NCBI GenBank assembly: GCA_027489295.1 | Contig: JAIYAA010000398.1 | Location: 1 to 9,565, forward strand | From: Sphingomonadales bacterium | GTDB lineage: Bacteria > Pseudomonadota > Alphaproteobacteria > Sphingomonadales > Sphingomonadaceae | Length of the DNA stretch: 9,565 nt | Direction: 5' to 3' | In this document: one piece after another, positions 6,098 through 9,565 of the stretch | How positions within the stretch are numbered: the first letter of the stretch is position 1 | Layout of the letters: the number at the start of each line of letters is the position of its first letter | Notes under the pieces: generated by a model | What the model was told of the DNA's origin: nothing | The model's database searches: none | Seen by the model: only the letters and a program-made list of their open reading frames with translations | Translations under genes and position numbers: made by a program

Positions 6098-6168
6098 ATC
6101 ATTCAGACATACTGGCATGTTGACATCAGCGCAACGTGCGCCTAAATCATTCTCATGTACTGGCATAC
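6098..6168. repeat. Pair of 23-bp direct repeats flanking the tnsA promoter
   Basis: The copies at 6098-6120 and 6146-6168 agree at 17 of 23 positions, sharing ATCATTC at the left and TACTGGCAT near the right. They are 48 bases apart. The first abuts the -35 box and the second covers the -10 box and start codon. Each core is a weak dyad (ACAT...ATGT in the first, GTA...TAC in the second). They are candidate operators or transposase-binding sites for autoregulation. Confidence 0.55.
6120..6155 (+). promoter_or_regulatory. Probable tnsA promoter giving a leaderless mRNA
   Basis: A perfect TTGACA -35 box (6120-6125) is followed after 17 bases by TAAATC (6143-6148), a weak -10. Transcription would start about 7 bases further on, at the A of ATG 6155. 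That fits the absence of any Shine-Dalgarno before that codon. The pattern is seen; the leaderless start is inferred. Confidence 0.5.
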
Positions 6169-6946
6169 ACCCCCCGAATCGACCGCAGCCCCTCATGTCG
6201 CGCTAGCTGCTTTGGACGCCTGGTCCCGGCTGATGTCGCGATATGATCATCCACCAATAAGCAACATAAAGATCGTTCGCTCATCGGACGGGTTTCAAAT
6301 CCGTCAGCCGTTCACCGGCACGAAAACCACGCGAACGCTCGCCTACCCCTCCTTGAAAAACCGCTGCACGCAGTACGTGGAGGCTAACACAGAGATCGAA
6401 CGCGTCCTCTTGCAGGAAGTGGACACGTCTATTGTGCGCGCCATGCCGCAACCTTGTCGGATTGAAGCGACCTTGGCAGATCAACCGGCCGCACATATCC
6501 TTGACTTCGCCGAGCAATCTCCCAGCGGGCAAACGGCATTCATCGATGCGAAGCGCGATTGGGCAGGCTACCGAACCCGTCGCGGGCGCCTGCAGACCTT
6601 GCTGGGCGAGGTAGCAGCACTTGCGTGCGGCTGCAGATATCAGCGGATCGTCCTTGACCGCGTCGGAAGCCGACAACGTCGAGACAATATCGAGATCATC
6701 CAAGGGTACCGCTTTGTCCCCGTCCCACCCCATCTCGTCGCTCGCGCCGCAGCTGCAGTCTCGCGTGGACCAATTTCGCTCGGTCGCTTGGCCGAAATCC
6801 TCCATCCCGTAATCGGCCGCTCGATGGCGTACGCACTCATGGTACGCCGCATTGTCGATATCGACCTCGAAAGCAGGCTCTGTGATCGAAGCGAATGCCG
6901 CGCAGTGGCACCTTTAGCTGCCAAGCTTCCGAGCATGATGCCATGA
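6155..6946 (+). CDS. tnsA: TnsA-like transposon endonuclease, 263 aa
   Basis: TnsA is the Tn7-type endonuclease that nicks the 5' ends of the transposon while TnsB joins the 3' ends, so its presence implies cut-and-paste movement. The PD-(D/E)xK core is visible: the helix EANTE with E80 (E76 is the other acid), then EVDTSIVRAMPQP, then D117 in HILDF, and the DxK motif D131-A-K133 in AFIDAKRD. These correspond to E63, D114 and K132 of E. coli Tn7 TnsA. The C-terminal half has the family's winged-helix part, with NIEIIQGYRFVP, LAEILHPVIGRSMAYALMVR and VDIDLESRLCDRSECRAV. Length is normal, so the protein looks complete. ATG 6155 follows an in-frame TAA and has no Shine-Dalgarno; a leaderless start explains this. 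ATG 6233 (M27) is the alternative. It is followed by tnsB after an unusually long gap. Confidence 0.85.
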   Translation: MYWHTPPESTAAPHVALAALDAWSRLMSRYDHPPISNIKIVRSSDGFQIRQPFTGTKTTRTLAYPSLKNRCTQYVEANTEIERVLLQEVDTSIVRAMPQPCRIEATLADQPAAHILDFAEQSPSGQTAFIDAKRDWAGYRTRRGRLQTLLGEVAALACGCRYQRIVLDRVGSRQRRDNIEIIQGYRFVPVPPHLVARAAAAVSRGPISLGRLAEILHPVIGRSMAYALMVRRIVDIDLESRLCDRSECRAVAPLAAKLPSMMP

Positions 6947-7010
6947 TGCCCGATCTACACCGTTCCTGCAGGCCACCACCAAGAAGATGGGCCTCTAGAA
7001 CAGAGGATTA

Positions 7011-7056
7011 GGCGGCGGCACTAGTAAAGCTCTTCGAGCAAATAGCTGCCGCCGCC
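7011..7056. repeat. Inverted repeat with nested hairpin after tnsA
   Basis: GGCGGCGGCA (7011-7020) pairs perfectly with TGCCGCCGCC (7047-7056). The 26-base loop contains a further hairpin, GCTC-TTC-GAGC (7029-7039). It lies 64 bases after the tnsA stop and could attenuate or stabilise the transcript. There is no T-run after it. Confidence 0.5.
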
Positions 7057-7478
7057 CAGCGGGGGAACGTGATGCTCCTCCCGCAGTATGGAGGAATATC
7101 GGTAAACCGCCGCGATCTTCCAAGCTCGAGCAGTCGTGGGTGCATCGTGCCGCAATCGGCATCGCCCCCCTTCGTTACTTCGCGAAGAACAGCTCGACGA
7201 AGTCTGAACGCAGCCGAGGGCTTCCTCTCCATGCGTCGGTGTCACGCTGCTGGGCGGTTTAGCACTTCACCTAAGTGGCAGGCTGTGCTCGCGGCTATTT
7301 CGCCGAACGATCACGACATTCAATAGCAACTCTCGAGAAGGCTTATCAATCCATGGTCGCTTTTCCGGCGGGAAAGCTCGTGTCCGGCCGCGCCCGCTGT
7401 ACGCGGGCTTGGGGTGTCGTGACCCATCTGAGCGCGGACTGCGCACGTCGTCCACGCATCCCCCTCTAAGACCATTCA

Positions 7479-7495
7479 GCGCGGCCGTGCCGCGC
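7479..7495. repeat. GC-rich dyad just before the tnsB ribosome binding site
   Basis: GCGCGGC (7479-7485) and GCCGCGC (7489-7495) form a perfect 7-bp stem around CGT. The dyad ends 8 bases before the tnsB Shine-Dalgarno GGAG (7503-7506), which itself is 8 bases before ATG 7515. It could be an operator or a leader hairpin that tunes translation. Confidence 0.45.
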
Positions 7496-7514
7496 GCACG
7501 ACGGAGCATCTGAG

Positions 7515-9565
7515 ATGAGTGAACTTACAATCAACGGCGTCATCGGGTCGACGTTCAAAACCCCTGAAGGCCAGAAATTGTTTTTCGAGAGAGAACTCAG
7601 CGACGGCGACCTCCTCGTGCTGACCGTTCCCGGTGGCAAGACGTACCGCGTGGAGAACGTGGAAACCGGCGAGTTGGAGCTCACTAACATCGCCTGGCTC
7701 GAACGCGAACTCGCCGCCGGGGGACTCCAGAAGATCGCCGATAAAGACGGGCCGATCCCGGAAGAGCGTATGCTTGCGAAAGTGCGGGATCGCGAACAGA
7801 TGCTGAGTGTGGACCGGTTCCTCGAAGCGCGGCTGGCCCTCGTGAACGGTTTGCTGATGCGCTCCATCGGCCCCTCCGACCCGCAGCTCGGCGCTGCGGT
7901 GGATGAACTCTGGACCGAGGAACTCGCCGCAAAGTTCGGCCCGCGTCCCCCCACGTCCACCGTGCGCGCCTGGTTCGGACGGGTGTCGGGCACGATGGCG
8001 CTCGCGCACGAGCTCTTCAGCATGTCCGGACGGGTGCCCAGGCGCAACGGTCTTGATCCGACGGTCGAAATGATCGTTGATCAACATCGCCGCCGCTTCT
8101 GGCAAATCCGCGGACACAAGCACATCGATGTTTACGCGGACGTTTCCGCCAGCCTGCAAGTAGAAAACCTGCGCCGATCGGCTGAGGGGCTCGCCCCGCT
8201 GCCCATGCCCGGGAAGGAAACTATTCGGCGCCGCATCAACGAAATGGAGTGCCGCGATACCTACGCCGAGAAGTACGGCGAAAAGGCCGCCCGCCGTAAA
8301 TTTGACGGATCAGGGCGGGGTGTCAGCGCCTATAAGATTCTGCAAATCGGGCTTATGGATGATACGGTCGTAGACCTTGTCACCTGTCTCGATGCAGATC
8401 GAGGGCTCATCGCAGGCAGGCCCTATCTTACCGTGCTGATGGACGTCTACTCCCGGTGCGTCATCGGATACTCAATCAGCTTTATCCCGCCTACCTCACG
8501 CAAAGCGAATGAGGTCGTAGCGGCGGCAACCGCAGGCAAAGCGCCGAACATAGGCCGAGCGCAATACAACCCCGAGGACCCTGCGATGCGAGCGCGCATT
8601 CCCCTGGAATGCCTTCGCGCAGGGAACGCTCCGAAGTTTGCGATCCGCCCCGATCGCCTGGAACGCTTTCCCGCCCTCAGGAGCCTTTCAGGCAAATTCA
8701 CGAGGATCATAACCGACAACGGGGCGAACTATGTATCGCCGGCATTCAGCGAGATGCTCGGTGACCTCGGAATCATTCATGAACTTGCTCCAGTGGGCTC
8801 TCCCCGTCACAAAGGAATTATCGAAAGGTTCTTTCGGGCGCTGAACACGTTTCTCATCGACAAGCTGCCCGGCTCGACCCTCGACCCTGTGCGCATGCGC
8901 CAGCTCGGCATCGATCCCGAGACGAAGGCTGTGATCACGATCACCGAGTTGCACGAGTTGATCGGTGACTTCCTGTTTCTCTACCACATCACCCACCACA
9001 GCGGCATCAACGCTGTCCCGCTTCAGCGGTGGGCGTCGAGCATGCAGATCCATGGTCGTGATATGATCCTCGATCGACGGACAGTGGAGGTCGTCGCGGG
9101 AGTCACCGTGTACAAAAAGCGCATCACCGCCAATGGCGGGGTCCGCATGTTCGGCCAGACTTGGAAGGGCATCAACCTACCGAGGGTCGTCGACCGGCTG
9201 GCAGCGAAAGAGCCGCATCGAAATCGACTCGACGGCACGGCAGCGTTCACCACCAACGTTAAGTATAACCCTGAAAATCTCCTCTATGTTCAGGTACTGT
9301 GCGGAGACGAGTGGCTGGAGCTCGAAAACACTCAACCCGAATATGCGGAAGGCCTCACCTTGTGGCAACACAAGCAATTGCACTTGTGGGCGAGGCGTCA
9401 GTCGCTTGATTTCGTGAGCGAAAGCGAGCGATTGGAAGTACGCGCTGACCTCAACAGAACGATCCGCGAAGCTTTTCCCGACTTGTCCGCACGCGAGCGC
9501 CGGGCAACCGCGCGGATGCTTGGCCCCAAGGCCACGACGCCCGACTTCGAGGCTCAATTCGTCGA
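7515..9565 (+). CDS. tnsB: TnsB/TniA-type DDE transposase (Mu family), 3' end beyond the window
   Basis: This is the catalytic transposase that binds the transposon ends and joins their 3' ends to target DNA. The first 683 residues are visible and the frame is still open at the edge. Residues 1-90 form a small N-terminal domain. HTH modules follow, near 138-156 (FGPRPPTSTVRAWFGR) and 186-246. The RNase H core carries D282 (MDDTVVD), D310 in VLMDVYSRCVIG, D401 in IITDNGANY and E437 in RHKGIIERFF. D401 and E437 have exactly 35 residues between them. About 118 residues separate D282 and D401, roughly 30 more than I recall for Tn7 TnsB, owing to an insertion near 345-390. The Mu C-terminal barrel lies about 530-630 (ITANGGVRMFGQTW, VKYNPENLLYVQV, YAEGLTLWQHKQLHLWARRQ). 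The start is ATG 7515 with GGAG 8 bases upstream. An AAA+ ATPase and a TniQ-type gene are expected next but not seen. Confidence 0.93.
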   Translation, partial: MSELTINGVIGSTFKTPEGQKLFFERELSDGDLLVLTVPGGKTYRVENVETGELELTNIAWLERELAAGGLQKIADKDGPIPEERMLAKVRDREQMLSVDRFLEARLALVNGLLMRSIGPSDPQLGAAVDELWTEELAAKFGPRPPTSTVRAWFGRVSGTMALAHELFSMSGRVPRRNGLDPTVEMIVDQHRRRFWQIRGHKHIDVYADVSASLQVENLRRSAEGLAPLPMPGKETIRRRINEMECRDTYAEKYGEKAARRKFDGSGRGVSAYKILQIGLMDDTVVDLVTCLDADRGLIAGRPYLTVLMDVYSRCVIGYSISFIPPTSRKANEVVAAATAGKAPNIGRAQYNPEDPAMRARIPLECLRAGNAPKFAIRPDRLERFPALRSLSGKFTRIITDNGANYVSPAFSEMLGDLGIIHELAPVGSPRHKGIIERFFRALNTFLIDKLPGSTLDPVRMRQLGIDPETKAVITITELHELIGDFLFLYHITHHSGINAVPLQRWASSMQIHGRDMILDRRTVEVVAGVTVYKKRITANGGVRMFGQTWKGINLPRVVDRLAAKEPHRNRLDGTAAFTTNVKYNPENLLYVQVLCGDEWLELENTQPEYAEGLTLWQHKQLHLWARRQSLDFVSESERLEVRADLNRTIREAFPDLSARERRATARMLGPKATTPDFEAQFV

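Larger units (their letters stand above)
6947..7514. other. Unusual 568-bp gap between tnsA and tnsB
   Basis: In Tn7-like elements tnsA and tnsB are normally adjacent or overlapping. Here the gap holds no gene I can support. A plus-strand frame around 7012-7326 begins with a helix-like stretch (AAALVKLFEQIAAAAQRGN) but degenerates to Ser/Arg-rich sequence, and two minus-strand frames are basic and motif-free. Structures seen are a 10-bp inverted repeat (7011-7056), a GCCCGC/GCGGGC hairpin at 7392-7408 with a TGTAC loop, and a 7-bp GC hairpin at 7479-7495. A decayed gene, a leader RNA or a regulatory region for tnsB are all possible. Confidence 0.5.

Noticed and set aside
6281..6936. Minus-strand frames opposite tnsA
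   Set aside because: The plus-strand frame carries the TnsA endonuclease residues, and the antisense frames have no supporting signals.
7466..8159. Long minus-strand frames opposite tnsB (up to 227 codons)
   Set aside because: They lie fully opposite a clearly identified transposase. Their Arg/Ser/Pro-rich content is that of antisense frames in GC-rich coding DNA.
1..9565. CRISPR array linked to the Tn7-like module
   Set aside because: No regularly spaced repeats of 25-40 bases and no Cas-like protein are present in the window.

Overview
The window looks like accessory DNA from an alphaproteobacterium, most likely a sphingomonad or a relative. The base composition is moderately GC-rich, codon third positions favour G and C, several starts are GTG or TTG, and Shine-Dalgarno sites are strong. 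This placement is inferred from gene style; there is no rRNA or housekeeping marker here.

Left part (about 1-3200) holds small accessory genes. A protein of unknown function with an acidic stretch (10-804, minus) is divergent from a cysteine-free ArsR-type winged-helix regulator (957-1259, plus). A near-perfect 20-bp palindrome sits over the minus-strand promoter between them. Next come a single-domain CheY-like response regulator (1434-1844) preceded by a 15-bp stem hairpin, a doubtful small ORF (2094-2330), a candidate 58-residue zinc-ribbon protein (2400-2576), and an unrecognised 181-residue protein on the minus strand (2618-3163).

Right part (about 3570-9565) is a Tn7-like transposition module. 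It has a complete TnsA-like PD-(D/E)xK endonuclease (6155-6946) and a TnsB/Mu-type DDE transposase (7515 to the window edge, still open). The transposase carries D282, D401 and E437 with exact D(35)E spacing, followed by a recognisable Mu C-terminal barrel. The AAA+ ATPase (TnsC/TniB) and target selector (TniQ/TnsD) expected downstream would lie beyond the right edge.

The unusual part is directly upstream of tnsA. Two intact genes, 3573-4592 (plus) and 4944-6059 (minus), point tail to tail. By eye, both have the layout of the same transposase family: two N-terminal helix-turn-helix modules, the RNase H-like core and the helical tail after it. Both have lost the catalytic set and both end before the Mu C-terminal barrel. 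In the first, two aspartates survive, but the residue at the exact D(35)E position is alanine. In the second, the second aspartate and the glutamate are gone. The second is divergent from tnsA across 95 bp. That gap holds a good -35 box, a start site consistent with leaderless tnsA mRNA, and two 23-bp direct repeats flanking the promoter.

My reading is that this is a Tn7-like element carrying two non-catalytic transposase paralogues. They may bind DNA to regulate transposition, shape the complex at the transposon ends or mark targets. The homology and residue losses are read from the sequence; the role is inference. No transposon end or target duplication could be fixed in the window.
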